A stretch of 64,000 bases of DNA from CAIKLP01 sp965279595 (GTDB taxonomy: Bacteria > Bacteroidota > Bacteroidia > Sphingobacteriales > Sphingobacteriaceae), in the NCBI GenBank assembly GCA_965279595.1, contig OZ257246.1:1302001-1366000 (forward strand), given 5' to 3'. How positions within the stretch are numbered: the stretch's first letter is position 1; every line of letters starts with the position of its first letter. Below are positions 24,910-35,900 of this stretch, in pieces. The notes below the pieces were generated by a model. It ran no database searches and was not told where the DNA came from. It saw only the letters and a program-made list of their open reading frames with translations. The position numbers were made by a program, and so were the translations under genes.

Positions 24910-26334
24910 TTGAGAACTTATCATTCATTGGCAGAGGTGCGCTCCGACATTAACTCCGGAAGTGTAACTGTGTCTCAATTGGTTAATCATTATATTCAAC
25001 GAATTTCTTCTTTCCAACATTTAAATGTTTTTTTGGAAGTTTATGAACAGGAGGCTCAAAAAAGAGCTGAATTTATAGACGGAAAAATAAAGAATGGAAC
25101 AGCTGGTAAATTGGCTGGAATGGTTATCAGTATTAAAGATATGATATGTTATAAAGATCATCATGTCTCTGCTTCTTCAAAAATATTAGAAGGATTTACA
25201 TCGATTTATTCTTCAACTGTTGTAGAAAGAATTTTGGCTGAAGATGCTATTATTATTGGACGTGTGAATTGTGATGAATTTGCAATGGGCGCTTCAAATG
25301 AAACTTCTCATTATGGAAAAGTTTTAAATCATGCTGATAATAGTCTAGTTCCTGGTGGTTCTTCTGGCGGGTCAGCAGTGTCTGTTCAAGCGGATATGTG
25401 CTTAGCTTCACTTGGCACTGATACAGGTGGATCTGTTCGTCAACCAGCTGCATTTTGTGGAGTGATTGGTTTAAAACCTACCTATGGTAGAGTTTCAAGA
25501 TATGGAATTATTGCATATGCTTCTTCATTTGATCAAGTTGGTCCAATTACCAAGTCGGTTGAAGATGCAGCATTATTATTAGAAGTTATAGCAGGTACAG
25601 ATGATTATGATAGTACTGCTTCAAGATTAGAAGTTCCTGAATATTCCAAAGCTTTATCTCTTCAATCAAAACCAAGAATTGCTTACATTAAAGAAACTAC
25701 AGATTCAGAAGGTATCGATCCAGAAATCAAGAAAAATATTCAGGATAAAATTGAACAATTAAGGAATGAAGGATTTGTGGTAGAAGAGGTGAATTTTCCA
25801 TTGTTGAAGTATGCAGTTCCTACCTATTATATTCTAACAACAGCTGAAGCATCTTCTAATTTATCCAGATATGATGGGGTTCATTTTGGTTATAGAAGTC
25901 CGAAAGCAACTGATTTAGAATCTACGTATAAATTATCACGTTCAGAAGGATTTGGAACTGAAGTTAAAAGAAGAATAATGCTAGGCACTTTTGTTTTAAG
26001 TGCAGGTTATTATGATGCTTATTATGCTAAAGCTCAGAAAGTGAGAAGACTGATAAGAGATAAATCATTAGAAATTTTGGAAAAATACGATTTAATCATC
26101 TTACCAACAGCACCAACCACTCCATTTAAATTAGGAGAAAAGATGGAAGATCCAGTAGTAATGTACTTAGCCGACATTTTTACCGTTCAAGCTTCGCTCT
26201 CAGGCTTACCAGCAATTTCTTTGCCTTCAGGTACACATTCCAATGGTTTGCCCTTGGCAATTCAAGTGATTGGAAAGAAATTTGGCGAGCAAGATTTATT
26301 GTCTTTTTCTAAGTATTTGACTGAAAATCAATAA
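24910..26334 (+). CDS. gatA: Aspartyl/glutamyl-tRNA amidotransferase subunit A
   Basis: 474 aa amidase-signature enzyme that releases ammonia from glutamine to convert Glu-tRNA(Gln) or Asp-tRNA(Asn). The Lys-Ser-Ser triad is K76 (SIKDM), S151 in GGSSGGS and S175 in TGGSVRQP, with family spacing. The start is TTG at 24910, as no ATG precedes the conserved N-terminus. gatB and gatC are not nearby, as is common in Bacteroidota. Confidence 0.95.
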   Translation: MRTYHSLAEVRSDINSGSVTVSQLVNHYIQRISSFQHLNVFLEVYEQEAQKRAEFIDGKIKNGTAGKLAGMVISIKDMICYKDHHVSASSKILEGFTSIYSSTVVERILAEDAIIIGRVNCDEFAMGASNETSHYGKVLNHADNSLVPGGSSGGSAVSVQADMCLASLGTDTGGSVRQPAAFCGVIGLKPTYGRVSRYGIIAYASSFDQVGPITKSVEDAALLLEVIAGTDDYDSTASRLEVPEYSKALSLQSKPRIAYIKETTDSEGIDPEIKKNIQDKIEQLRNEGFVVEEVNFPLLKYAVPTYYILTTAEASSNLSRYDGVHFGYRSPKATDLESTYKLSRSEGFGTEVKRRIMLGTFVLSAGYYDAYYAKAQKVRRLIRDKSLEILEKYDLIILPTAPTTPFKLGEKMEDPVVMYLADIFTVQASLSGLPAISLPSGTHSNGLPLAIQVIGKKFGEQDLLSFSKYLTENQ

Positions 26335-26430
26335 ATCGCACAAAATTTTAAATAAAAATTTATATTTTGCAACATTCACAGATTTGAGAATGTAGAATAA
26401 TTACATAATTAACAACCAAACAGAGAACGA

Positions 26431-28449
26431 ATGAATAATAGACGTATCGCCTGTATCTTGATCAGCTTAAGTGCATTTTTTGCAATTAATAATGCCTCAG
26501 CCTTCAACCTAAGAGAACGTTCTCTGAAAATCAATTCAGTTGACGACACTTCTTTTGTAATACCAGAAGTAGATTTATCACAATTAAATATTGCTCCTAA
26601 ATTCGAAATCGCAGTTTATAAGCAGAGATTAGACTCACTTACAAAACAGATTCCTTTAGATTACAATGCCTATGTTCAAGGGTATATTAATTTATATGCT
26701 TTTAGAAAAAGGGAACAAGTAGAAAGAATGCTTGGGCTTTCGGAATTTTATTTTCCAATGGTTGAAAAAGTATTTAAAGAAAACAATATACCAACCGAAT
26801 TCAAATATTTAGCAATTGTTGAATCAGCTTTAAATCCTTATGCGGTTTCAAGAGTGGGTGCAACAGGTATGTGGCAATTTATGTTCACTACAGCTAAAAT
26901 GTACAATTTGAAAATCACTTCACATATTGATGAGCGCAGAGATCCATTAAAAGCAACCCAAGCTGCGGCACATTATTTTGTTGACATGTATAAAAGATAT
27001 GGTGATTGGCTTTTAGTTATTGCTGCTTATAATTGTGGCCCTGGAAATGTGAATAGAGCAATTAAAAAATCTGGTGGACAAAAAACTTTTTGGGCAATTA
27101 GAAATTACTTACCTGAAGAAACTAGGGGTTATGTTCCAGCTTATATTGCTGCTACTTATATCATGAATTATGCTGAAGAACACAATTTGTATCCTGCTTA
27201 TCCTACTTTCAGTTTCATGACTGATACAGTTCAGTTGAACAAACCTGTTGCATTTAAAGATATTGAAAAATTGTGTGGCGTTTCTGCAGAAGAATTGAAA
27301 ATATTGAATCCAATATTTAAAAAAGATTTTGTTCCTGCATATTCAGAAACTTTTGTTTTAAAAGTTCCTGCAACTAGAAGAGATTTAGTGCTATTAAATA
27401 AGGATTCATTGTATCAATCTTTCCCTAATTTATTTAATTCAGAATCTGTTTTTGTGTTGAACACCGATCCAATGGCAAATGCAAAAACAATTTTCAAAAC
27501 TCACGTAGTAAAACGCGGCGAGTCTTTAGGAAGAGTTGCCAATAAATACAATGTAAGTGTTTCTGATTTGAAAAAATGGAACAAAATAAAAAGTTCTAAT
27601 TTGATGGCAGGTCAAAGATTGAAAATTAAGAAAGAAATTAAAGTTACGCAGTCTGTAACACCTGTAAATATTGCAAAATCAGAAAGTAAAGAAGAAAACA
27701 AGCAATTAGCTACAGTCAATACATCTAAGGAAAGTAAGGTAATTTATGAAACTGTTTACAAGCCAGTTTCTAGTACACATAAAGTTAAAAAAGGTGAAAA
27801 CTTATCACTGATAGCAAATAAATATGATGTACAAGTTGATCAAATTAAAAGTTGGAATAAACTAAAAACATCAAGGTTAAGTGCTGGTCAAAAACTAATT
27901 GTATTTAAAATAAAAGCAGTTCAAATTGCAAAGAAAGCACCAGCTAAATCTAAAGAATTAGCAGTTGAAAACACTGAACAAGTAGCATCGAATGAACCTC
28001 AAGTTGAGAAAACTAAATCTAATGATGAATTGGAAGTTGTTACAGTGAAAAAGGATGTTAATTATGTCGTTAAAAGGGGAGATAATCTAGCTAAAATTGC
28101 GAATAAATTTGATGTCAGTGTCAATGAATTAAGAGCTTGGAATAAATTAAAATCATATAATATTAATAGTGGTCAAAATTTAACCATTCAAAAATCAGAA
28201 CAGAAAGTAATTGTTAAAAAATCTGATGCTACTGATAATACTCAACAGTTAGCTGACAGTAAAAAAATTCCTAATAGAGTTGAAGAAGGGTTATTTGTTT
28301 TTTATAAAGTAGAAGAGGGTGATACATTATGGAGTATTGCAAAACGTTATGAAGGAATGACAGTTGAAAAGCTTAGAGAATTAAATGGATTGAAAAGTAA
28401 CGAATCTCTTAAAGCGGGAATGGTATTGAAAGTGAGTAAAAAATCATAA
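26431..28449 (+). CDS. Membrane-bound lytic transglycosylase with four LysM domains (MltD-like)
   Basis: 672 aa. A signal peptide (ISLSAFFAINNASA) is followed by an SLT-type glycosidase domain at about 110-260. The catalytic E131 lies in LAIVESALNPYA, with the GATGMWQF and AAYNCGPGN motifs. Four LysM peptidoglycan-binding repeats follow at about 362-407, 450-495, 547-592 and 625-670, each recognisable by the V-K-x-G-E/D start and the LKxWNK or LRELNG core. The first three are alike, while the last is more divergent. It cleaves glycan strands with 1,6-anhydro product formation, probably in the periplasm. A strong terminator follows. Confidence 0.92.
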   Translation: MNNRRIACILISLSAFFAINNASAFNLRERSLKINSVDDTSFVIPEVDLSQLNIAPKFEIAVYKQRLDSLTKQIPLDYNAYVQGYINLYAFRKREQVERMLGLSEFYFPMVEKVFKENNIPTEFKYLAIVESALNPYAVSRVGATGMWQFMFTTAKMYNLKITSHIDERRDPLKATQAAAHYFVDMYKRYGDWLLVIAAYNCGPGNVNRAIKKSGGQKTFWAIRNYLPEETRGYVPAYIAATYIMNYAEEHNLYPAYPTFSFMTDTVQLNKPVAFKDIEKLCGVSAEELKILNPIFKKDFVPAYSETFVLKVPATRRDLVLLNKDSLYQSFPNLFNSESVFVLNTDPMANAKTIFKTHVVKRGESLGRVANKYNVSVSDLKKWNKIKSSNLMAGQRLKIKKEIKVTQSVTPVNIAKSESKEENKQLATVNTSKESKVIYETVYKPVSSTHKVKKGENLSLIANKYDVQVDQIKSWNKLKTSRLSAGQKLIVFKIKAVQIAKKAPAKSKELAVENTEQVASNEPQVEKTKSNDELEVVTVKKDVNYVVKRGDNLAKIANKFDVSVNELRAWNKLKSYNINSGQNLTIQKSEQKVIVKKSDATDNTQQLADSKKIPNRVEEGLFVFYKVEEGDTLWSIAKRYEGMTVEKLRELNGLKSNESLKAGMVLKVSKKS

Positions 28450-28462
28450 ATGAATTAATAAA

Positions 28463-28500
28463 AAAAAGGGGGAGCATTTATTTTAATGCTCCCCTTTTTT
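28463..28500. terminator. Bidirectional intrinsic terminator
   Basis: GGGGAGCATT / AATGCTCCCC stem with TATTTT loop, flanked by an A-run on the left and a T-run on the right. It separates the plus-strand LysM gene from the convergent minus-strand gene at 28499. Confidence 0.93.
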
Positions 28501-29860
28501 ATTGCTTTATAAATTTAGAATGATAATCACCTTGGTTCGTTTTAATTTTTAATAGGTAAATCCCATTTGCCAATTCTGAAACATCTATTTTTTGTTCTCT
28601 GTTATTTACTTCTATTGATTTAATAAATTCACCATTACTATTTATAATATCAACAATTGAACCTTCTATTTTATCTGAGTTTATGCTAATAAATTCAGTT
28701 GTTGGGTTTGGGAAAATTTGTATTTCATTCTTTTTTGAATTACTAATTCCAGTTGTTGTTTGGTATGCATCGTAAATTTCTTTACTGATGTTTTCGAAAG
28801 TAAATCCATCAAAATATTGAGTAATAATTTCACTTAAATTGTTTTGCCAATCATAAGTTCTTAAATATTTGAATGCATAGGATACTTCCCAATTCTTATC
28901 GTTAAACAGTTCAAATTGAAATAGTATTCTATTATTGTGATCATCAATTAAATCAATATAGCGTCCAAAATTTACCCATTGATTGTCAATAAAAGCTAAT
29001 TGTACTATACTTGTACTTTCATTATTTGAATAGCCAAACATAAATTTACTTTCAACTTTCCATTGATTGTCAACCCATGATAATTGCTCATAACTCAAAG
29101 GTTTTTCAATACTATTTGCAACCCATTGAATATTATTTAATTTAGTTTGGTTTACCCATTGAACGCCATCCCAATTTGCAGTGATTAAGGAAGTTATTTT
29201 TCCATTCAAATCGAAATCATAAGCTTCAATATATGTTGGCTCCCATTGGTTATTTTGAAAAGTCTGAGTTTCTGATTCAAACAACACTTGATTTTCTTTT
29301 CTTTCAATAATTCTAGTTGAATTTAGGTATTTGCCCAAGCCCAAATCATATTTTAAAGTAGTGGTAATTATTTGTTCATTATTGATGTTGATAGTATTTG
29401 TTTTGGTACCATCATAAATAACCCAATCGTTATCTTCCCATCTCCAATATTCTTCTGAATTAATTTTATCCAAACTGTCATAACTATAAGTAATTTTTGA
29501 TTCGTTAATCCATTTATTTATTTGAAAAGTTTGGTTGATAACCATGATCAATTGATCTTTTGCATCATAAGCATATTCATTGCGAAATAAAGGCAATCCT
29601 TGATTAGATATTGCAAATTCTTTTGATTTATTTCCATTGGCTAGATATTCAATATTTAGACCATACTGATAATCCCAATTTTGTAAATCCTTTTTCCAAT
29701 CAAAATAAAGGTATTGATGTGGTCTCGCACTATTCAATTTTTGAATGTTGTGCTTTTCTTGAACCCAATTTTTCCAATTAGTGCTATAAATCCTTTTTGC
29801 AACTTGAGCATTGGAATGATAAGAAATAAAGGCTAATAAGATGATAATTAGACGTTTCAT
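28499..29860 (-). CDS. T9SS type A cargo protein of unknown function
   Basis: 453 aa. A signal peptide (LIIILLAFISYHSNAQ) is followed by about 330 residues of repeated tryptophan-rich strands in which xNxWxxxxxxxYxYD units recur (NKWINESKITYSYD, NQWEPTYIEAYDFD, NQWKVESKFMFGYS). This looks like an extracellular beta-propeller-like or YD-like repeat. The C-terminus is a type A sorting domain (IFPNPTTEFISIN ... NGIYLLKI ... KFIKQ). It should be secreted by the type 9 system. No catalytic site is visible. Confidence 0.82.
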   Translation of the reverse strand: MKRLIIILLAFISYHSNAQVAKRIYSTNWKNWVQEKHNIQKLNSARPHQYLYFDWKKDLQNWDYQYGLNIEYLANGNKSKEFAISNQGLPLFRNEYAYDAKDQLIMVINQTFQINKWINESKITYSYDSLDKINSEEYWRWEDNDWVIYDGTKTNTININNEQIITTTLKYDLGLGKYLNSTRIIERKENQVLFESETQTFQNNQWEPTYIEAYDFDLNGKITSLITANWDGVQWVNQTKLNNIQWVANSIEKPLSYEQLSWVDNQWKVESKFMFGYSNNESTSIVQLAFIDNQWVNFGRYIDLIDDHNNRILFQFELFNDKNWEVSYAFKYLRTYDWQNNLSEIITQYFDGFTFENISKEIYDAYQTTTGISNSKKNEIQIFPNPTTEFISINSDKIEGSIVDIINSNGEFIKSIEVNNREQKIDVSELANGIYLLKIKTNQGDYHSKFIKQ

Positions 29861-29994
29861 ATTTTTTTATTTTAATATTATTTTAGCTGTTTGGGAATAT
29901 GACAGTCAAATTCCAACTAACCCTTATCCATCTGGACAATAATTAATTAGAATGATGCTAAATCTGCATTGCTTGTACCTTTATCCTAATTTCT

Positions 29995-30002
29995 TATCTT
30001 TG
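29995..30002 (+). promoter_or_regulatory. TAnnTTTG -7 box for the malic enzyme gene
   Basis: TATCTTTG matches the -7 consensus and lies 35 nt before the ATG at 30037, in a 176-nt divergent intergenic region that otherwise shows no feature. Confidence 0.6.
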
Positions 30003-30036
30003 AAATCCGTAGGTTTAGACCGTATTAGAAGGAAAG

Positions 30037-32349
30037 ATGAAACACACAAACCGTAAGCAGCAAGATGCTCTAGATTACCATTCGCAAGGAAGACCAGGTA
30101 AAATTGAAGTAATTCCAACAAAGTCAACCAATTCACAAAGAGATTTATCTCTTGCTTATTCACCTGGTGTGGCTGAGCCTTGTTTGAGAATTAAAGAAAA
30201 TGTAGAAGACGTATATAAGTATACTGCGAAGGGAAATTTGGTTGCCGTAATTAGTAATGGAACTGCTGTTTTGGGATTAGGTAATATTGGCCCTGAAGCT
30301 TCAAAACCAGTAATGGAAGGTAAAGGAATTTTATTTAAAATTTTTGCAGATATTGATGTTTTTGACATTGAATTAAATGTAACTGATGTTGACGATTTTG
30401 TTAGAACAGTTAAAGCATTGGAGCCAACTTTTGGAGGTATTAATTTAGAAGACATTAAAGCTCCAGAGTGTTTTGAAATTGAAAAAAGATTGAAAGCAGA
30501 ACTGAGCATTCCTGTAATGCATGATGACCAACACGGTACAGCAATAATTTCTGCAGCTGCTTTATTGAATGCTTTAGAAATTCAAAAAAAGAGAATTGAT
30601 AAAGTTAAAATAGTAATTATTGGTGCAGGAGCCGCAGCTATTTCATGTTCTAAATTATATGTGTCAATGGGCGCAAAATTAGAGAACATGGTGATGACCG
30701 ACAGAGAAGGGGTGATTAGAGTAGACAGAAAAAATCATATGGATGATACCAAAAGATTTTTTGCTACTAAAAGAAACATCAACACTTTAGCTGATGCAAT
30801 GAAAGATGCAGATGTGGTAGTTGGTCTTTCTTCTGCAAATACTTTAACACCTGAAATGTTAAAGTCAATGGCAAAAAACCCAATTGTTTTTGCAATGGCT
30901 AATCCCGATCCTGAAATAGATTATAATGTTGCAATCAATACTCGTAAGGATTTAATCATGGCTACTGGCCGTTCTGATTTTCCAAATCAAGTAAATAATG
31001 TTTTAGGATTTCCTTATATTTTTAGAGGTGCATTAGATGTTCGAGCAACTGCAATAAATGAAGAAATGAAAATTGCCGCAGTAAAGGCAATTGCAGATTT
31101 AGCAAAAAAACCAGTGCCCGAAGCTGTGAATCTTGCCTATAACCAAAAGAACATGTCGTTTGGTAAAGATTATATTATTCCAAAACCACTTGACTTTAGA
31201 TTAATTACTGTTGTTGCCCCTGCAGTTGCAAAGGCAGCGATTGATTCAGGTGTAGCTCGATCACCAATCACAGATTGGGAAGCGTATAAAGAAGAATTGA
31301 AAAAGCGTTTAGGTTTAGATGATAAATTGATGCGCGCAATTACTGTGAAAGCAAAAGGCAATCCTAAAAGAGTTGTTTTTGCAGAAGCTGATACATATAA
31401 AATATTAAAAGCTGCGCAAATAGTAAAAGATGAAGGAATAGCTCATCCAATTCTATTAGGCGATTCCGAGAAAATTCAGCATCTAATAAAAGAGCATCAT
31501 TTAGATTTAGGGGAAGCAATTATTATCGATCCAAGGAAAGAAGAAACCTTAGTTGCAAAGTATGGTGATATGCTTTTTGAAAAAAGAAAACGAAGAGGAA
31601 TCACAACTTATGAAGCTAGAAAATTAATGCGTGATAGAAATTATTTTGGTGCTATGATGGTTGAGTTGGGAGATGCGGATGCACTTATTTCTGGACTTAC
31701 TAAGAATTATCCTTTAACAGTTCGTCCTGCATTACAAATAATAGGAATTGAAGAAGACGCTCAAAAAGTAGCTGGTATGTATTTAATGTTGACCAAACAA
31801 GGCCCAATATTTTTGGCCGACACAACAGTAAATATTGACCCAACGGCTGATGATTTAGTGGACATCACTAAATTGGTAGCCAAGTCTGTTCGTAAATTTA
31901 ATATTGTTCCAAGAATTGCCATGTTGTCTTATTCTAACTTTGGAAGTTCAGAAACTCCAAATCCAATGAAAGTGCGTCAAGCAGTTGAGAAGTTACATAA
32001 ATTATATCCTGATTTAGTAGTTGATGGTGAAATGCAAGCAAACTTTGCTTTGAATCCAACTTTATTGAAAGATAATTATCCATTCTCTTCATTGAATGGA
32101 GCACCAGCAAATACACTCATTTTCCCAAATTTAGATTCAGGTAATGCAGCCTATAAAATATTACAAGAATTAGGTGGAGCTGAAGCTGTTGGTCCAATTT
32201 TAATTGGAATGAAAAAACCGGTACATATTCTTCAATTAGGATCATCAGTAAGAGAAATAATAAACATGGTAACCATAGCAGTTGTTGATGCACAATCAAA
32301 AGAAGAAGCTACTCTTGTGAAAAGTGTAAAATCAAAATCAACTAAATAA
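30037..32349 (+). CDS. maeB: NADP-dependent malic enzyme with C-terminal phosphotransacetylase-like domain
   Basis: 770 aa. Residues about 1-420 form the malic enzyme (LAYSPGVAEPCLRI, HDDQHGTA, Rossmann GAGAAAIS) that decarboxylates malate to pyruvate. Residues about 430-765 are a phosphotransacetylase-like domain (KRVVFAEADTYKILKAAQI), which in MaeB proteins is mostly regulatory and senses acetyl-CoA. The bifunctional length is the MaeB norm. It is followed 27 nt later by ruvA. Confidence 0.95.
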   Translation: MKHTNRKQQDALDYHSQGRPGKIEVIPTKSTNSQRDLSLAYSPGVAEPCLRIKENVEDVYKYTAKGNLVAVISNGTAVLGLGNIGPEASKPVMEGKGILFKIFADIDVFDIELNVTDVDDFVRTVKALEPTFGGINLEDIKAPECFEIEKRLKAELSIPVMHDDQHGTAIISAAALLNALEIQKKRIDKVKIVIIGAGAAAISCSKLYVSMGAKLENMVMTDREGVIRVDRKNHMDDTKRFFATKRNINTLADAMKDADVVVGLSSANTLTPEMLKSMAKNPIVFAMANPDPEIDYNVAINTRKDLIMATGRSDFPNQVNNVLGFPYIFRGALDVRATAINEEMKIAAVKAIADLAKKPVPEAVNLAYNQKNMSFGKDYIIPKPLDFRLITVVAPAVAKAAIDSGVARSPITDWEAYKEELKKRLGLDDKLMRAITVKAKGNPKRVVFAEADTYKILKAAQIVKDEGIAHPILLGDSEKIQHLIKEHHLDLGEAIIIDPRKEETLVAKYGDMLFEKRKRRGITTYEARKLMRDRNYFGAMMVELGDADALISGLTKNYPLTVRPALQIIGIEEDAQKVAGMYLMLTKQGPIFLADTTVNIDPTADDLVDITKLVAKSVRKFNIVPRIAMLSYSNFGSSETPNPMKVRQAVEKLHKLYPDLVVDGEMQANFALNPTLLKDNYPFSSLNGAPANTLIFPNLDSGNAAYKILQELGGAEAVGPILIGMKKPVHILQLGSSVREIINMVTIAVVDAQSKEEATLVKSVKSKSTK

Positions 32350-32376
32350 ATTATTAAGAACACGATTTTAAATTAA

Positions 32377-32961
32377 ATGATCTACCATATAAGTGGAAAG
32401 TTAATTTCCAAAAGTCCAACACATGTTGTAATTGAAGCAGCAGGTGTTGGATATTTTATTAATATTTCTTTACACACCTATGCCCTATTAGGTGAGCATG
32501 AAAATTGTAAACTACATACTTATTTGAGTATTAGAGAAGATGCGCATGTTTTGTTTGGATTTTTTGAAGAGTCTGAAAGAAGATTATTTACTCATCTTAT
32601 TTCAGTATCAGGAATTGGTCCAAATACCGCTAGAATGATGCTTTCATCGATTTCACCCACTGAAATCCAGGACGCAATAGTAAGAGGAGATGTTCCTTTG
32701 GTTCAACGAATCAAAGGGATTGGTCCCAAATCAGCCCAACGCCTTATTTTAGAGCTTCAGGATAAACTCAAAAAAGAAGGCTCAGGAACACTTTTATCTG
32801 CTCCAATTAACAATACAGCAAAGGATGAAGCGTTATCAGCCTTGATTATGTTAGGTTTTGCAAAGAATGTTGCTGAAAAAGCGATTGATCAAGTTCTTAA
32901 AATGGATGGAAGTCAGTTGGCTGTTGAGCAGATTTTAAAATCTGCATTAAAGAATTTATAG
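32377..32961 (+). CDS. ruvA: Holliday junction branch migration DNA helicase subunit RuvA
   Basis: 194 aa. An N-terminal OB-fold (MIYHISGKLISKSPTHVVIEA), two helix-hairpin-helix motifs (SVSGIGPNTARMML and RIKGIGPKSAQRLI) and the C-terminal RuvB-binding helices (DEALSALIMLGF) are all present. RuvA tetramers clamp four-way junctions and load RuvB. Sitting next to sprA is common in Bacteroidota. Confidence 0.97.
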   Translation: MIYHISGKLISKSPTHVVIEAAGVGYFINISLHTYALLGEHENCKLHTYLSIREDAHVLFGFFEESERRLFTHLISVSGIGPNTARMMLSSISPTEIQDAIVRGDVPLVQRIKGIGPKSAQRLILELQDKLKKEGSGTLLSAPINNTAKDEALSALIMLGFAKNVAEKAIDQVLKMDGSQLAVEQILKSALKNL

Positions 32962-32992
32962 GTGTTTACCCGGGATTTACATTAATTTAAGA

Positions 32993-35900
32993 TTGAGAAA
33001 GCAACAAACATACCCTACTACAATGCGTTGGGTAGTTGGTATCATAATATCATTTTCAGTTGCAGTTTCCATAGTTTGGACAACTGACGCTGGTGTGCAT
33101 AATTATGCTTATAGTCCTTTATCTAATCTTGATTCAGGTGTAAAATATAATGGTGCTTCTTTAGAAACTCCTCAAAAAAAAATAGATCTAAAAGATCCTT
33201 CTAATATTGAAAGAAAAGTAGAATACGATCCAGTTACTCGTCAATATATAATTACAGAATCGGTTGGTGGCAAATTTTATAAAAATCCAACTTATATGAG
33301 TTTTGAAGAATATCAAAAGTATGAATCAAAACTTAATCGTTCGGCATATTGGAAGCAAAGATCAAATGAAGCATCTTTAGTGGGTTCAAATAGTGTAGTA
33401 CCAAAACTTTATGTAAACAACCAAGTGTTTGATAGAATTTTTGGTGGAAGTAAAGTTGACATTAGACCACAAGGTACAGCAGAATTAATATTTGCTGGTA
33501 AATTTAATAGAAATGACAATCCTCTTTTAAGTGAACGACAAAGGAAAACTAGCCAATTTGATTTTGATCAAAAGATACAATTAAATGTAACTGGAAATAT
33601 TGGTGACAAATTAAAAACTTCAGTTAATTATAATACCGAAGCAACATTTGATTTTGAAAATCAAATGAAGTTAGAGTACACAGGTTATGAAGATGAAATT
33701 ATTAAGAAAATTGAATTAGGTAATGTTTCATTGCCACTAAATAGTGCACTCATAAGTGGTAGTCAAAGTTTATTCGGAATTAAAACACAATTGCAATTTG
33801 GTAGGTTAACAGTAACAAGTGTATTTTCACAACAAAAAAGTGAAAAGAAACAAATCAAAATTACCAATGGCGCACAAAGAACAGATTTTAAATTTTTAGC
33901 CGATAATTATGAAGGCAATAAACACTTTTTCTTAGCCCAATATTTTAGAGATAATTATGATCGTTCTTTAGAAAGTCCACCAGTTATCAAATCAAATATT
34001 TTAATTTCAAAAGTAGAAGTTTGGGTAACTGATAAATCAAGAAATGGTACAGATGATACTCGTGACATTCTTGCATTAATTGATTTAGGCGAAAACTCTA
34101 GGACCTACACAACCGATCCAGCACTAATCAAAAGTAGTGATCCATATCCAAACTCTGATGAAACAAATGGTGGAATAGCTTCTAATAATTTAATGCAATT
34201 ATTGCCGGCATCTTACAGAAATGTTTCTGATAATTTAATAAGCACTCACTTTAGTACTAGAGGTGGTCCAGATAACTATGCAAAAATCAGAGCAAGAAAA
34301 TTAACTGATAGGGAATTTACATTCAATTCACAATTAGGTTATGTATCATTAAATGCGGCTTTAAATACTGATGAAGTTTTAGCTGTAGCTTATCGATATA
34401 CCATCAATGGAAAAGAATATACAGTTGGAGAGTTTTCGAATGAAAGAACTGAAACAAATCCTGCAACTGTACTAGTAACAAAACTATTGAAAAACGTATC
34501 ATTGAAAACTAGCTTACCAACTTGGGATTTGATGATGAAAAATATTTATTCATTAAATGCATTTCAAGTCAATTCTCAAGATTTTAAATTAGATGTTTTG
34601 TATTTAGATGAAAAGACTTCAAATAATATTAATTTTTTGCCAGATGGACCACCATCAATAAAAAATATTCCACTTATTAGAGTTTTAGGTTTAGATAAAT
34701 TGGATGTTAAACAAACGCCTACACCTGATGGTGTTTTTGATTTCATTGATGGAATAACAGTAAACTCTGCAAATGGTAGAATTATATTTCCAAAAATTGA
34801 ACCATTTGGCAAATATATTTATGATGTAATTGCTGCAGGAGGCGATGTAACACTTGCTGCCAATACTGCTTTTACCGAGCTTTATGATTCAACTAAATTT
34901 AGAGCACAACAATTTCCGCGTAAAAATAAATTCACAATTCAAGGATCTTTTCAATCAACAAGTAATTCAGAATTTTCTTTAAATGCTATAAATATTCCAC
35001 CTGGCTCAGTAGTTGTAAAATCTGGAACACAATTATTAACTGAAGGAACAGATTATACTGTTGACTATAATATTGGTAGAGTAAAAATTACTAATCAAGG
35101 AATTTTAAATTCAGGTCAACCCATTACTGTTGATTTAGAAAGTTCTACTTTATTTGGAATTCAATCACGTTCTTATTTCGCTTCTCGATTCGATTATAAA
35201 TTAAATGAGAAATTAAATTTAGGGGGAACTTTTGTTCGCTTAGCTGAAAGACCATTAACACAAAAAGTAAATATTGGCGATGAACCTATTGCTAATAACA
35301 TGTATGGTTTTGATTTTAACTATCGAAGTGATTCAAGATTCTTAACAACATTAGTTGATAGATTACCACTGATAGAAACCAAAGCGAATTCTTCAATTAC
35401 TGTTAGCGCAGAATATGCGAGGTTAGATCCTGGTCATTCTAGATTATTAAACACAGCTAATAATAAAAAAGGTATTTCTTATATTGATGATTTTGAAGGA
35501 ACTCGATCAACCATTGATTTGAAAACTGCTGGATCATGGGCATTATCAAGCACACCGGTAATGTTTAATGAATCAAGTTTATTTAATGATTTGAGTTATG
35601 GATACAACCGATCAAGGTTAGCATTTTATCAAATTGATAATTTGTTTTTCAGCAAAACAAACAATGCAACTCCTGCGCATATTAAAGCAGATAAAGATCA
35701 GTTGTCTAATCATTATGTTCGTGAAGTAACCGAACAAGAAGTTTTTCCAAATAAACAAACGCCAACCGGTACACCTAATATTTTATCTACTTTGGATTTA
35801 ACATTTTTTCCAAAAGAAAGAGGTCCTTATAATTTCTCAGTCGATAGGTTGAATGCTGATGGTACTTTGAAAAATCCAACTTCATCATGGGGTGGTATCA

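Noticed and set aside
30156..30509. 117-codon minus-strand frame inside maeB
   Set aside because: Shadow of a strongly conserved coding sequence; low-complexity Ser-rich product without domain.
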